This document shows positions 37,796 through 48,051 of a stretch of 64,000 nucleotides of DNA, one piece after another (the first letter of the stretch is position 1; every line of letters begins with the position of its first letter). The stretch spans positions 493,005 through 557,004 of the forward strand of contig JBAOIL010000038.1 in assembly GCA_037044975.1 (NCBI GenBank), read 5' to 3'. The stretch is from JADLHS01 sp020848635 (GTDB lineage Bacteria; Verrucomicrobiota; Verrucomicrobiia; Limisphaerales; JADLHS01). The position numbers and the translations under genes are program-made. The notes below the pieces were generated by a model, which saw only the letters and a program-made list of their open reading frames with translations, was not told the origin of the DNA and made no database searches.

Positions 37796-39305
37796 CGAGA
37801 TTGCCCTGGCGGTCTTTCTTGAACACGGCGCGGAACACCCAGCCGTGGCCGTGATAATCGGCGAATTGCGTTTGCTTGAGTTGCGGATTCAACTCGGCGA
37901 CTTTTTCCAGAAATTCCAGGTTGCCCCACAATCCGCGTGCGGCCGCAGCTTCCGGATTGTTCTGCACGCCGCGCACCATCTCGGCTTCGGTCGGATTCTT
38001 CTGCTGTTTCGGATACATGAATTCACCGTCGCTCTCCTGATCCCACCAGATATAGCCGAGGTAGGGGTTCACGAAGAGATTGCCCTGGTGCATGTGGCAG
38101 TTCATGCACTGCGCAGTTGGAATGGCGCGGGTGAACTGGTGCTTGATCGGATGGCCGCGCTCGTCTTTGCGGATGGCTTTGTCGTCGCTGAAACTCAACC
38201 CTTGATGGCCGAATTTCGAATACCAGCCGGAATGCGTCGGCGAACGATCGTTCGCGTAAACCACATGGCACGCCGTGCAACCGCTGGAACGATAATCCCC
38301 CGGATGATTGTTCGAGCCCATGAAGTCAAGCAGGGGGTCGTGCAGGCGCGTCTTCTGTAGATTGAGGAACACCGGATCAATGCGATTGAGCGTGCCCATT
38401 CCCCTCTCAGAGAGCCGGCGCAGCGGTTTGCCGGGCGGTTCAAAGGGATTCGGATTACCCAGTTGATTTTGTTTTTCCCCACCGCGTTCGAAAATGCGGA
38501 GCAGGTTGCTCGGCTGGCTGAGGGCGAAGCGCGGGAGTGGATCCAGGAACGGCAAAATACCGTGTGCCTGGGTCATCTCCGGCGTCACCGGAATCGGACT
38601 GTCCAACCGCAGCGGCACGCCGTCCAGCCCGTAAGCCTGGCCGAAACGGTAATTTTTGTCCGGATACGCCCCGTTGTTGTAGAGCGCCGCGCCCCAGAGC
38701 ATCGCCCCGTGGCGCATCATGCTGTGGCCGACGTTGCGTACAATCTCGCCGTGACAGAGTCCGCACGCCTTGTCCGCCACGCGCAGGTCGCCGGGGTTCA
38801 CAAACTGGATGAATTCGGCGGATTCGTGATTAAGCAGGACCGAAGAATCATTCGGGTTGGCGGAGCTTTGCCAGAATACGGGATTACGCGGCTCAACGTG
38901 TGCCTTGTGTTGCGTGAGACCGGGCGTGGCGTTGCCGCCGTGGCAATCCGTGCAGCCGAGCACCACGTTCGGCGATGTGTGCATCGGCTCGCTGCCCGCG
39001 TGACATTCGAGACAGCCCCGGCTCTTGCGGTCGGCGTCCGCCTGGGTCTGGTCCATCCAGTTCCGGTCCGGCAAAGCGTGACCGGTATCGCGCGGTGGTT
39101 CTTTCGGGACGGAAATTTCCGGGCCGGAAGCCAGATTCTGAGCCAAGGCAAACGGCGCTATCACACCCGACAGCAGGAAACTCACTATGACAGCCGCCCA
39201 CGGTTTTCTAGCCGCCGATGCCAGGAGGCTACCCTCCTTTGGGAAAGCATCAAGAGCCTCCTCACGTCGGCGGCTACGGGTGTAATATTTCCGGCACGTT
39301 CGCAT
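37779..39305 (-). CDS. multihaem cytochrome c - N-terminal part of the same frame-broken gene
   Basis: 508 residues with signal peptide AAVIVSFLLSGVIAPFALAQ and five haem motifs: CLECH, CTDCH, CGLCH, CTACH and CMNCH. It ends KKDRQGNLVDLDG at a TAA that is in frame only because of a probable extra base; the sequence continues smoothly in the next gene entry. The first ~35 residues before the signal peptide are encoded by a palindromic repeat (39209-39276), so the natural start is uncertain. It starts 3 bp after the porin-like gene's stop, in one operon. Likely carries electrons across or outside the outer membrane. Confidence 0.88.
   Translation of the reverse strand: MRTCRKYYTRSRRREEALDAFPKEGSLLASAARKPWAAVIVSFLLSGVIAPFALAQNLASGPEISVPKEPPRDTGHALPDRNWMDQTQADADRKSRGCLECHAGSEPMHTSPNVVLGCTDCHGGNATPGLTQHKAHVEPRNPVFWQSSANPNDSSVLLNHESAEFIQFVNPGDLRVADKACGLCHGEIVRNVGHSMMRHGAMLWGAALYNNGAYPDKNYRFGQAYGLDGVPLRLDSPIPVTPEMTQAHGILPFLDPLPRFALSQPSNLLRIFERGGEKQNQLGNPNPFEPPGKPLRRLSERGMGTLNRIDPVFLNLQKTRLHDPLLDFMGSNNHPGDYRSSGCTACHVVYANDRSPTHSGWYSKFGHQGLSFSDDKAIRKDERGHPIKHQFTRAIPTAQCMNCHMHQGNLFVNPYLGYIWWDQESDGEFMYPKQQKNPTEAEMVRGVQNNPEAAAARGLWGNLEFLEKVAELNPQLKQTQFADYHGHGWVFRAVFKKDRQGNLVDLDG
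39209..39276. repeat. REP-like palindromic element inside the cytochrome leader
   Basis: Two 22-base arms, TAGCCGCCGATGCCAGGAGGCT and the reverse complement of TAGCCGCCGACGTGAGGAGGCT, match at 19 of 22 positions and enclose about 24 bases. This is a typical intergenic hairpin, but here it lies between the start codon and the signal peptide of the ten-haem cytochrome and is read through in frame. Confidence 0.75.
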
Positions 39306-39308
39306 GGT

Positions 39309-41649
39309 TCAGTAGGTAAGTGTGATGGCGATCAATGCGCTGTAAAGAAAATCATCCACCTGACCGCGCAGATCCGTCCGGTCAAAGCCCGCCACGAGAT
39401 CGGTGTTGGACTGGTAGATGTCCATGAAGCCGCTGCCCGGCAGCAGCGCGCCGAAGCCAGCTGAGATGATGATGTTGTCCGTTAGCAGCGGGCGATATTG
39501 AAAGCCGATGCTGAAATCCCAGCCCATATCGTTGGCGACCTGGTTCGCCAGCAATGCCGTTTGAATCGGGTCGGTGTCCGCGAGGTAAATGTAATTGGCG
39601 TTGATGAAGGAGCGGAGTTTGGGCGTGACCTCGATCTCGGCGCCGAGCCCGAAAATGAACACGCCGGGATTGACGAAGTTCGCCTGGCCTTCGGTCTTAC
39701 TTGAGCGCAGATTCGGCACCAGACTGTTGCGTTGCTTCAGGTTCACCGAGGTGCCACCCAGGTTGAAGCCCTGCCGCGCCCAGTAGCTGAACGGCCCGCC
39801 GCTGAAATTGGGATTGTCGAGAATCGTGTCAAAGCCGGTCGCCGTGCCGTCTTCCGGATTGTGGTCGCCGGAGGCGTAATAGAACGACCCTTTGTAGCGC
39901 ACCCAATCGCGGTCGTAGGAGACTTCGAGCGCGGCCATTTGCGCGTTGACGTCCACGGGTTGGCCGGCTAGTCCGTTGAAATCGTCATGGCCGAAGACTT
40001 CGTAGAAGGCGTGCGTGACGTTCACTCGACCGATGTGGCCGTCGCCCGCCCAGCCGAGATAGTAGGCATGCACATCGTGTTCGCGCACCGTGCCGATGGG
40101 CCCGGGCCGCACAAGGTTGCCGTTCTGATCATAGTGCGTGCCGCCGTGGTCCAGATTCGCCAGAAAGCTCCATTGCGCCGTGTAGCCCTTCCACAAAAAA
40201 TCCTGCCAGAAGAAATTCGCAATCATTACTTCCTGGCCCCGGTCATCAAACGAGTTCAATTCCGAGTTGGTGTCCTTTTCCCGCATGTCAAACCCGGCGA
40301 TATTGTATTGGTAGCGGTTGTTGCCCCAGTTCCCGAAAACGCGGGCGCCGAGATTGATGTCATTGAAAACGAAGCCGCGGAAATCGGAGTTGAACGATTG
40401 CAGACCGACCCGCACCGCCGCAAAATCGTAGTTTTCCGAGAGATCGAGCAGATGGATTTCCCCGAACGCCTGCTGCAGCGCGAAGAAGGTTCGTGTGCGC
40501 ACGGTGTTTTGCTGGCCGCGAAAGCTGTCCGCCGCACCGACCTGGCCATTGAGCAAGGCGTCAATGTCGCCGGGGTTTAGCACAAAACCGTTGCCCGGCG
40601 GCGGCGTGTTGTTATTGCCGCCCAGGGGGCCGCGCGGATCGGGCGACACCACACCGGTTTCCTGGGAGTTGAGGTAGTTGACATTGAACACCGGTTCGAG
40701 CTTGAGCGCCCAGCCCACGGGCTTGAAGGCCGTTTCACCTTGGAACAGTTCCGCGGAAAACCCGAAGTATTGCTGAACGCCGATCTGCTCGCTCTGACCA
40801 TAGAATTGATACTCGCCTGGCACCGCCGTGCTCACGCCGCTGGCGGTTGGGACGCGCCGGAACTCGACTTCTGTCAGGGACGAGGCGGTGAGGTTGAGAA
40901 AAATGTCCTGCCCGATCACCGGCACGTCGCCTTTGAGCACGCTTTGGTTGTACGGATGCCAGAGCATCGGCTCGGGGGTTTCGTACAGGCTGTTCGGTCA
41001 CGCCGCTCGTGTACCGTTTCCATGGCACGAAACCGATGCGCCAGCGGTCGGGTCGCGGCTGCGTATTGGTGGGATAATCGGCCGGCCACGGCAGCGAGGT
41101 ATAGTCCGGCACCTGGAAGTTCGGTTCGATCTTCAAATTGCCCCGGATGTCTTCGCGCGGCAGTTCCTGATCTGCCGGCAAGGGCTCCAAGCCAAAACTG
41201 CCGGGGACTGGTGATTGTGGCGGAAACAGTTCGCCCTGTCGCAGGCCGGGGCGTGGCAAAGCCAGTTCTGGCCGCACGGTCGGCGGCGTGAAGCCTGGCA
41301 GCGGCAAGGGGTCAGTACGGAACAGGGGGGGGGGCGTATTCGGCGGCTGAACGAGGCTTGCGCCGGGATCAGGATTGAATGGCGGCGGCACGGGCGGCGC
41401 GTTGGAACTGATCGTGACGTGGTGTGACCAATTGGTGGCCGGCGGGAGATTGGTTGGAAGCCTGAGCCGGTTCGGGTCGGGATCAAAAACGGCGGGCGAT
41501 TTGGGTGCCGGGCCGGGGCTGATCGCCTGGTACGGTTTCAGTCGGTTGACGTCATTGGTTTCCGCCCCGCCGCCGCCGGCGGCCAGCAAGAGACACAGCC
41601 CCGCCCAATAGATTCCAGGCGGTCGGGGGTGGCGTTCCCAAAGTGACAT
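39309..41649 (-). CDS. outer-membrane porin-like beta-barrel of a cytochrome conduit (one frame break)
   Basis: From the ATG at 41649: signal peptide (WAGLCLLLAAGGGGAE), a long Pro-rich periplasmic segment (~30-210; PSFNPD-like repeats, PPNTPPPLFRTD), then a barrel of ~550 residues with alternating aromatic strands, ending FLYSALIAITLTY with a terminal aromatic. DUF1302-like barrels have this size. A +1 break at about 40983-40990 separates YTSGVTEQ from YETPEPMLWHPYNQS; repaired length is ~780. Directly followed by the ten-haem cytochrome, the classic layout of porin-cytochrome extracellular electron transfer systems. Confidence 0.82.
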
Positions 41650-41875
41650 CGCCGGGATGAGAGTTTTTTTAATGTAATAAATCAAGCGCGCATCTCGACC
41701 GGGGCGGCGGCGGCCCGGTTTCGGTTGCGGCGTTGGCTCTCATTAACACCAGGCTTCAGCCCGGTGTTAATGAGCGACGTTTTCTATTTCCCGCTGCTGC
41801 CGATGTGATCACTGGGCTGCTCTCCGGATTTGACTTGCGCAATTCTGCTTCTCCTTTGAAATATCGGCAACGACC

Positions 41876-43444
41876 GTGAAACGATTTGCCCTTACGTTTA
41901 CCTTTGCCCTCTTGGCGGCGTTGCGCGCTGCCGCCCAACTCACGCTGCCGGACGTGCAACAAGTCATCGCGCAGGCTGCCACACGCGCAAATCAAATCTC
42001 CACCAACAGCGTTGTGGCCATCACCGACCGCGAGGGCTACGTGCTCGGCGTGTGGAGCGTGAACGGAACGGGGCCCGCCACCAGCGCCTTCACCAACCTG
42101 GTCGCCAACGCCATCGCCAAGGCCGGCACCGCGGCGTTTCTGAGCAGCGATCAGAACGCTTTCACTACGCGCACGGCGGGCTTTATCGTGCAGCAGAACT
42201 TTCCGCCCGGCGTGCAGAACAAAGGGCCAGGGCCGCTGGTGGGGGTGAACTTTTCCAACCTGCCGTTCAGCGACGTCAACCGCCTCAAAGACCCGGCCAC
42301 CTACAGCCCGGCGCTGACGAACGGGCTGAACGGCGGCCCCGTGCCCACACCAATCACCGGCGGATTGGCCGGCAGCCCCGGCGGCGTCCCGCTCTACAAA
42401 GGCGGCAAGCTTGTCGGCGGGGTGGGCGTGGCGGGCGACGGTGACGGGCCGACGGATATCACGCCCCAAACCATCGCGGCGGCGGATGTGGACGAGGACG
42501 TGGCGCTCGCCGGCCAAATCAATTTTGCGCCCTCCGATCAGATTTTCGGTTCGCATGTCACGATTGATGGGATTCGGCTGCCGTACGTTTTAGGCGGCAC
42601 CAGTTTGCCGGTGGTTGCGCCGTTTGGCAGCATCGGGGTCAATTACGCGGCGTTTCCGCTCACCGCCGGCCCGGGGCCGATCACCTATCCGCCGCTGACC
42701 TTGGGCGGCGTTACGGGCGAGCTGCGAATCCCGATTATCAGCGATCCTAGCGGGGTTTCGCTGCCCAGTGGGACCGCGCGACTCACGGCGACAGAAGTGA
42801 CGAACATCATTGCCGCGGCGGCCAATCGCGCCCGTACCACGCGCGCCGGCATCCGCCTGCCGCGCGGGCAAGCGGCCCAGGTGTTTATTTCCGTGGTTAG
42901 CAATCCAAACCTGGCCGGGAGTCCGCCGGTCATTCTCGGATCGTTCTGCACGTCCCCGGATACCACACGTTTTAGTTGGGATGTTTCCGTGCAAAAGGCG
43001 CGGACGGCGGTGTTTTTTTCCACGACCAACCGCGCCTACTCCGCGCGCACGGTGGGTTTCCTGGCGCAAAGCCTTTATCCGCCCGGCATCAGCGGGACGC
43101 AACCCGGCTTGTTCTTCGGATTGCAGGAACGGTTTTCCATCATCACACCAACGGCGATTGTTGCCACCAATCCGGTCAACGGCGCGGTGTTCACCACTTC
43201 CACCAGCGTCAATCCCAACTTACCCAACGGCGTTACCATTTTCCCCGGCGGCTTCCCGTTGTATCGCAATGGCGTGGTGATTGGGGCGGTGGGCGTGAGC
43301 GGCGACGGGATTGATCAGGATGACATCATCGCGGCGAGCGGCACGTCGGTATTTCCTTCGGCGGAAGCCATTCGCGCCGACCGCACGCAATATCGCGGCG
43401 CCCGCTTGCCTTACGCGAAATTTCCGAGGAATCCGGCGTTGTGA
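41876..43444 (+). CDS. secreted GlcG/HbpS-type haem-binding protein, internally duplicated
   Basis: 522 residues from GTG at 41876. Signal peptide RFALTFTFALLAALRAAA-Q. Two GlcG/HbpS domains follow (~20-190 and ~300-500), each with AAxRAxx near the start, VAITDREGYVLGVW in the first, KARTAVFFS / FTTRTAGFI, then GGxPLYKGGKLVGGVGVAGD or GGFPLYRNGVVIGAVGVSGD. HbpS binds haem or degradation products and can act in redox sensing. Divergent from the porin-cytochrome operon, 226 bp away, which suggests haem handling for those cytochromes (inference). Confidence 0.9.
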   Translation: MKRFALTFTFALLAALRAAAQLTLPDVQQVIAQAATRANQISTNSVVAITDREGYVLGVWSVNGTGPATSAFTNLVANAIAKAGTAAFLSSDQNAFTTRTAGFIVQQNFPPGVQNKGPGPLVGVNFSNLPFSDVNRLKDPATYSPALTNGLNGGPVPTPITGGLAGSPGGVPLYKGGKLVGGVGVAGDGDGPTDITPQTIAAADVDEDVALAGQINFAPSDQIFGSHVTIDGIRLPYVLGGTSLPVVAPFGSIGVNYAAFPLTAGPGPITYPPLTLGGVTGELRIPIISDPSGVSLPSGTARLTATEVTNIIAAAANRARTTRAGIRLPRGQAAQVFISVVSNPNLAGSPPVILGSFCTSPDTTRFSWDVSVQKARTAVFFSTTNRAYSARTVGFLAQSLYPPGISGTQPGLFFGLQERFSIITPTAIVATNPVNGAVFTTSTSVNPNLPNGVTIFPGGFPLYRNGVVIGAVGVSGDGIDQDDIIAASGTSVFPSAEAIRADRTQYRGARLPYAKFPRNPAL

Positions 43445-43510
43445 CTACGGCAGCGTCCCGCCTCCACGGTACAGCGGTCCGTCATCAGAGAAGTTTGTTT
43501 TAACGCTCGC

Positions 43511-43664
43511 GCTCACCCGGCCCTCCCCCCGAGGAGAAGGAACAGCGGTCGTCCGTCTTTCGTTTTGCGGCTCATCGTCCGGCAAATCCGGTCGCAAGTT
43601 TTCGAGTGAGGCGGCAAATGATTCTCCCTCTCCCCCGGGGAGAGGGTCGGGAGGGCGGGTGTGA
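43511..43664. repeat. inverted pair of REP-like C/G-rich elements
   Basis: The left arm (43514-43541, TCACCCGGCCCTCCCCCC then GAGGAGAAGG) recurs inverted at 43622-43664 (CTCTCCCCCGGGGAGAGGG then GGGAGGGCGGGTGTGA). This is the layout of paired REP/BIME elements, non-autonomous repeats usually placed between convergent genes. Confidence 0.65.
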
Positions 43665-43808
43665 ATCATTTTTCAACGGCACCGGTCGTGCCGAGAGGCG
43701 GGTGAGCGTGGGAACTTGGTGGCGTAGTGTTAGCTCAAGTTGAGCACCAAGGCCGCACTGCCGCCAGCGGGTCGTTGCCGGAGAATGTGAATTGCGCGGT
43801 GAAGAATT

Positions 43809-43865
43809 GGTAGGGCGGTGCTGCTCCGCCCTGATATTTGGGCCGCACAGCAACGCGGCTCTACC
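43809..43865. repeat. imperfect palindromic intergenic repeat
   Basis: GGTAGGGCGGTGCTGCTCCG at the left and GCAACGCGGCTCTACC at the right are imperfect complements (GGTAG...CTACC, GCGG...CCGC). They resemble short hairpin repeats scattered between genes in this kind of genome. No coding sense. Confidence 0.5.
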
Positions 43866-44022
43866 GTTCCGGGAAGCCGCGCCGGAAGAGTCGGTGAAGT
43901 TGAAGGAGCCGGTGACGAAGGAGCGAAAGTGTGAGGAGGTCGTCAAAGCAGCGGAACAGGCGGCGGTGTTGGTGCTGGTTTACTGATTTTTCCGTGAAAG
44001 AACTCCGTGTAGCCGCGCCCTT

Positions 44023-46105
44023 CTACTTCGCCTCCATTTTCCATATCCCCTTCCACTCCTTGGGCGGCGCGGCGGCGAGTTCGGCGCAGCGGGCAGCGAG
44101 GGTGCGGCTCGCGCCGTCGGCAAAATCCTCGACCAGTTTGTCAAATAACGCTTTTGCTTCGGCGAAGCGGCCGAAGAAATATTCGTCGTAGGCGACTTTG
44201 TAGTGCCGGCAAAGCTCGCGGTAGTTCGACGGCGTGCAGGGGTTCTCGCACTCGTACAATTCCACCGGCTCGGTTTTGCCCTTCACGATGACGCGATCCA
44301 GCAGGCGGCGGTCGCCTTGTTGACTGAGTTGTGCGAATGCATCGCGCGAGATGAGCAGTTTTAGGCCGTAATACTTTCGTGAGCGCCTCAATGCGCGCGG
44401 CCTCGTTCACAGTGTCGCCCACGAGTCCGTAGTCGAGCCGCAATGCCGAACCTTTGTTGCCGACCAAAACACCACCACTGTGCAGGGCAACGCCGTAGCC
44501 GAACAACGTCTGCACCTCCGGGGCCAGGGTTGTGCGGAGCTTTTCCATCGCGGTAATCAACTTGATGGCGGCCCGTTCCGCGCGGTCAGCGGCGTCGGGT
44601 TGCGGCTGCGGCGCGCCCCAGTAGCTGAGGAATTGGTCGCCGAGAAAATGTTCGAGGTTGCCTTCCTCACTCATGATGGCCTGGGTCTGCGCTTCAAACA
44701 CGCGGTTGAGCAGTTCAAACATGCCTTTCGGCCCGAGGACCTCGGCGAGCGGTGTGGAATTGCGCAAATCGGTGAGCAGCAAGGTCACGTTGGCGCGGCG
44801 CGGCTCCATCGAACCGGGGTCGGCCAGCACCGCCTGGAGGACACTGGGGGAAAAATACAGGCCCATCGTGTGCCGAAGTTTCACGCGTTCGAGGCGTTCC
44901 AAAACAAAATCGTAGGCGAGAACGACCACACTGCTCACGAGCAGGACCGCCAGCGGGACGGCGATCGGAAAGACCCGCCCGGCGTGATCAAATAACAATT
45001 GCGTGAAAAACCCGTAGCCGACGCTCAAGCCGACGACGCTCAAAAAGCGTCGCCCGGGCGGACGAATGATAAAGCACAGCGCCCCGGCGATTACGCCAGC
45101 CATGACGATAATGAACAAGCTTGCCACCAGAGATTGTTCGCGCGGAAATTCCCCATGCAATGCGGCGCTGAGAATATTGAGATGGATTTCCGGCCCGGAC
45201 ATGGGCTTCGGGTCCGTGAAGGGAGTGTTGTGCTCGTCATGAAAGATTGCCGCCGTTGGTCCGATGAGAACGATTTTGTCCTTGAATACGGTTCCGTTGG
45301 CGTAGGTTTTTTCCCACAGCTTCGGCGAGAGGACTTCCCCAATCGGGCGGGGTCGGTATCCGAAACCGGGCGGCGCGGTGTAGCGAAACAGCCGAGGGCT
45401 AAAGCCGAGCGGGATGAGATCGGGCCGGCCAAATTTGCGCAGAGCCCGTGCGTCGAGTGATTCAAGCGTGACTTCCGCCGGCACGAGGTCGCCGGCTTGC
45501 GCGCCGGTTAGGCGATACTTCATCCGGCGCAAAGTGTCGTCGAAATCCGGCCAGATGTTGACGTAGCCGAGGCGGTCGTCTTCCACGGCTGAATTCGTTC
45601 CCGCCGCCGCCAAGAGGCTGGAATTCGGCAGGAGCAGTTCACTGAAATTCCCACGCTCCGTCTGGCCCACGCTGATGTTGTAGCCGAGGACGACGCGGTC
45701 CCGATGTTTTTCCAGGGCTTGATGGAGTTCGGCATCCCCTTCGCCCGGCGCGGCGAAAACGAGGTCGAAGACGATGACGCGTGCGCCGGCGGCGGCGAGT
45801 TTTTCGATCAACCGTGCCCAGACGGCGCGCGACCAGGGAAAATTATTCTGCAAATGTCGCAGCACCGGCTCACTCTGAAGTTCCGCGTCGCTGAAATCCG
45901 ACAGGTAAACCGGCTTGTCAATGCCGATCAGGACCAGGCGGCTATCCACGGGGTTTTTACGGCCCAGCCGCGTCTGCCAGTCCTGCGCGAAGAATTCCAT
46001 TTGCTGCAACGGCACAAAGCCGCGCGCCCATAACCCGAGAAACGCCAGGGTGCCGGCTGCGCAAATGGCGAGAACGATGAGCGATCGTTTGGTGGCTGGT
46101 TTCAT
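44023..46105 (-). CDS. CHASE2-domain adenylate/guanylate cyclase (one frame break)
   Basis: ATG at 46105; N-terminal helix (SLIVLAICAAGTLAFLGLW), a CHASE2 extracytoplasmic sensor (~35-340; RLVLIGIDKPVYLSD, GARVIVFDLVFA), three helices, then a class III cyclase domain with metal Asp in LLLTDLRNSTPL and LGDQFLSYWGAP and the catalytic Asn/Arg in VGDTVNEAARIEAL. A +1 break in the AAA at 44375-44377 is repaired as EALTK-YYGLKLLISRDA; the end carries a TPR-like stretch. Repaired length is ~693. It makes cAMP or cGMP in response to an external signal. Divergent from the FecR pair. Confidence 0.88.
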
Positions 46106-46223
46106 CGTTTTATTTCCAGTGAAAGGGCAATGAGGGCGTTAGACTAACCATGGCGCGCGGCCTTGACAATTCATTGCGCGTGCTATCCTCTCGCCGTCAC
46201 AACCATCCAACGAAAACTAAATT

Positions 46224-47021
46224 ATGAAATTTCAACTAGCCGGATTACTCCTGGGCGTCAGCGTGGTCGCGTTTGCCGCGGCGCCGCTTGCCGAGAGCAC
46301 TTTCACGGAAATCATCCAGGATGTGAATGTGGTGACCGCATCCGACAAAACCGTAACCCCCGCCCGCAAGGACGCTACCTTCAAGGCGCCCGACCTGGTG
46401 CGCACGGGGCCGGATTCCCGCGTCGAGCTGACGGCGCCGGATCAAACCATCACGCGGATCGGGGCGAACACGGTGTTTACCTTCGAGCCGGGGGAACGCA
46501 ACCTCCGTCTGGAACAGGGGAGTCTGTTGTTTTCTTCGCCGACCGGCAAAGGCGGCGGCACGATCAAAAATCGCGGCACGGCCGCCGCGGTTTTGGGCAC
46601 CACTTTGATTTGCACGGTTCTGCCCGATCGCAGTTTCAAAACCCTGGTGCTCGAAGGCCAGGGCAAGGTGACGCTGGCGGGCGGCCGGTCAATCGTTCTG
46701 AACGCGGGAGAGATGGTGATCGTGCGGCCGGATGGGAATGATTTTGGTCCGGTGATGATTTTCAACCTGCAAGAGCTCGCGTCGCGTTTGCTGTTGGTCG
46801 CCGGGTTTTCGCGCCCGCTCCCCTCCCTGCCGCTCCTCGCCGCCGCGATTCAAGTGCAAACCATCCAAACCGCCGCTGGCAAAGGAGATCGTTTCACGCC
46901 CTGGCAAGTGGCCGCCAAAGGACTCGACCTGAATGCTGAGGATGCGGCGTCCAGCCAGAAGCCGTCTTTTTTGAATCTCCAGAATCTTGGGCGGGAGGCC
47001 GTGTCCCCGTCGCAACCGTAA
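46224..47021 (+). CDS. FecR-domain secreted protein (first of two paralogues)
   Basis: 265 residues. Signal peptide KFQLAGLLLGVSVVAFAAAP. FecR domain (~30-185): APDLVRTGPDSRVELTAPDQ, NTVFTFEPGERNLRLEQGSL, TAAAVLGTTLICTV, VLEGQGKVTLAGGRS, AGEMVIVRP. In this type FecR is periplasmic and free of a sigma-factor partner. About 60% similar by eye to the next gene, a tandem duplication. CHASE2 cyclases and FecR proteins are frequent neighbours, so these may present the signal to the cyclase (inference). Confidence 0.9.
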   Translation: MKFQLAGLLLGVSVVAFAAAPLAESTFTEIIQDVNVVTASDKTVTPARKDATFKAPDLVRTGPDSRVELTAPDQTITRIGANTVFTFEPGERNLRLEQGSLLFSSPTGKGGGTIKNRGTAAAVLGTTLICTVLPDRSFKTLVLEGQGKVTLAGGRSIVLNAGEMVIVRPDGNDFGPVMIFNLQELASRLLLVAGFSRPLPSLPLLAAAIQVQTIQTAAGKGDRFTPWQVAAKGLDLNAEDAASSQKPSFLNLQNLGREAVSPSQP

Positions 47022-47143
47022 CCGAACGTACCATCAGATTCCGACACCCCCGCCAACGGCATCGCTGCGGTTTGGCTTGCCGCCGCAATTGACAAGCGCA
47101 GCCTCCTCCAGTAGTTCTTTCCGGTACATAACCAAACGTGAAT

Positions 47144-48025
47144 ATGAAGATCAAAATTTTGTGTGCCGCTGCGTTCGTCGGCTTCACCCTGCCGGTCTTG
47201 GCCGCATCCCTTGCGGAAAGCACCTTCACTGAAATTGTGAAAGAGGTGAAGGTTGTTTCCGGTTCAGACCGGGCCACCGCTCCTGCCCGGCTCGAGGAAC
47301 TGTTCAAAGCGCCCGATCTCGTCCGCACGGGCGTGGATTCGCGCGCCGAGCTGACCGCGGCTGACCAAACGATTACCCGGGTGGGCGCCAACACGGTTTT
47401 TGCTTTTGAAGCGGTCGGACGCAACCTGCGTCTCGAAAAGGGGAGCGTCTTGTTTCATTCCCCGACCGGGAAAGGCGGCGGCACCATCAAATCCGGTGGC
47501 GCATCGGCCGCGGTGCTGGGCACAACGATTATCGTGGTGGCCACAGAGGACGGCGGTTTCAAACTCCTCGTGCTCGAAGGCAAGGGCAAGGCGACGCTGC
47601 CCAATGGAAAAGCCGTGACGCTCAAGGCGGGGCAACTGGTCTTTGTATTGGCCGGGGGGAAGAAATTCAGCCAAGTGCTGGACTTCAATCTCGGCAAACT
47701 TGTGGGCAGTTCGTTGCTGGTCGGCGGCTTTTCGCATGAACTATCCTCCCTCGCCTTGATCAATGCGGCGATACAAAGGCAAAACGAGGCTCTGGCCCGA
47801 GGCAGGGCAACTGATACGGGGGTGTCAGCAGATGAGTTTGCCGCGAAACTCCGACCGGGGAATGGCTTGAGCACCCTGGATCACAATACCTACGCAACGG
47901 CAGTTCATCCGCCACTGACCCCGACGCAATTGGGCCAGCTCGTCGGTGGACAAGGCAACGGGCCCACGGGGGGCGTGGGCGGGGCGGGCTTGGTTCAAAT
48001 CATCCCCGACCGGAGCGCACCCTAG
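47144..48025 (+). CDS. FecR-domain secreted protein (second paralogue)
   Basis: 293 residues from the ATG at 47144, preferred to GTG 47138 because it starts the signal peptide MKIKILCAAAFVGFTLPVLA. It keeps the same landmarks as the previous gene: APDLVRTGVDSRAELTAADQ, NTVFAFEAVGRNLRLEKGSV, ASAAVLGTTIIVVA, LEGKGKATLPNGKA, KAGQLVFVLAGG. The C-terminus is Gly-rich. 122 bp after its paralogue and 26 bp before the beta-barrel gene, so an operon is likely. Confidence 0.9.
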   Translation: MKIKILCAAAFVGFTLPVLAASLAESTFTEIVKEVKVVSGSDRATAPARLEELFKAPDLVRTGVDSRAELTAADQTITRVGANTVFAFEAVGRNLRLEKGSVLFHSPTGKGGGTIKSGGASAAVLGTTIIVVATEDGGFKLLVLEGKGKATLPNGKAVTLKAGQLVFVLAGGKKFSQVLDFNLGKLVGSSLLVGGFSHELSSLALINAAIQRQNEALARGRATDTGVSADEFAAKLRPGNGLSTLDHNTYATAVHPPLTPTQLGQLVGGQGNGPTGGVGGAGLVQIIPDRSAP

Positions 48026-48051
48026 GGGCTGGCCGTTGTTCGAATTCCCCC

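Larger units (their letters stand above)
43445..44022. other. gene-free repeat-rich spacer
   Basis: Holds two palindromic elements (listed separately) and no credible gene. A third copy-like segment (GGCACCGGTCGTGCCGAGAGG, with GCGGGTGAGCG) lies at about 43678-43710, itself a hairpin. The spacer separates the convergent haem-binding and cyclase genes. Confidence 0.5.

Noticed and set aside
43511..43865. CRISPR-like array in the repeat-rich spacer
   Set aside because: Only inverted, unevenly spaced palindromes; no direct repeats with unique spacers and no cas genes.
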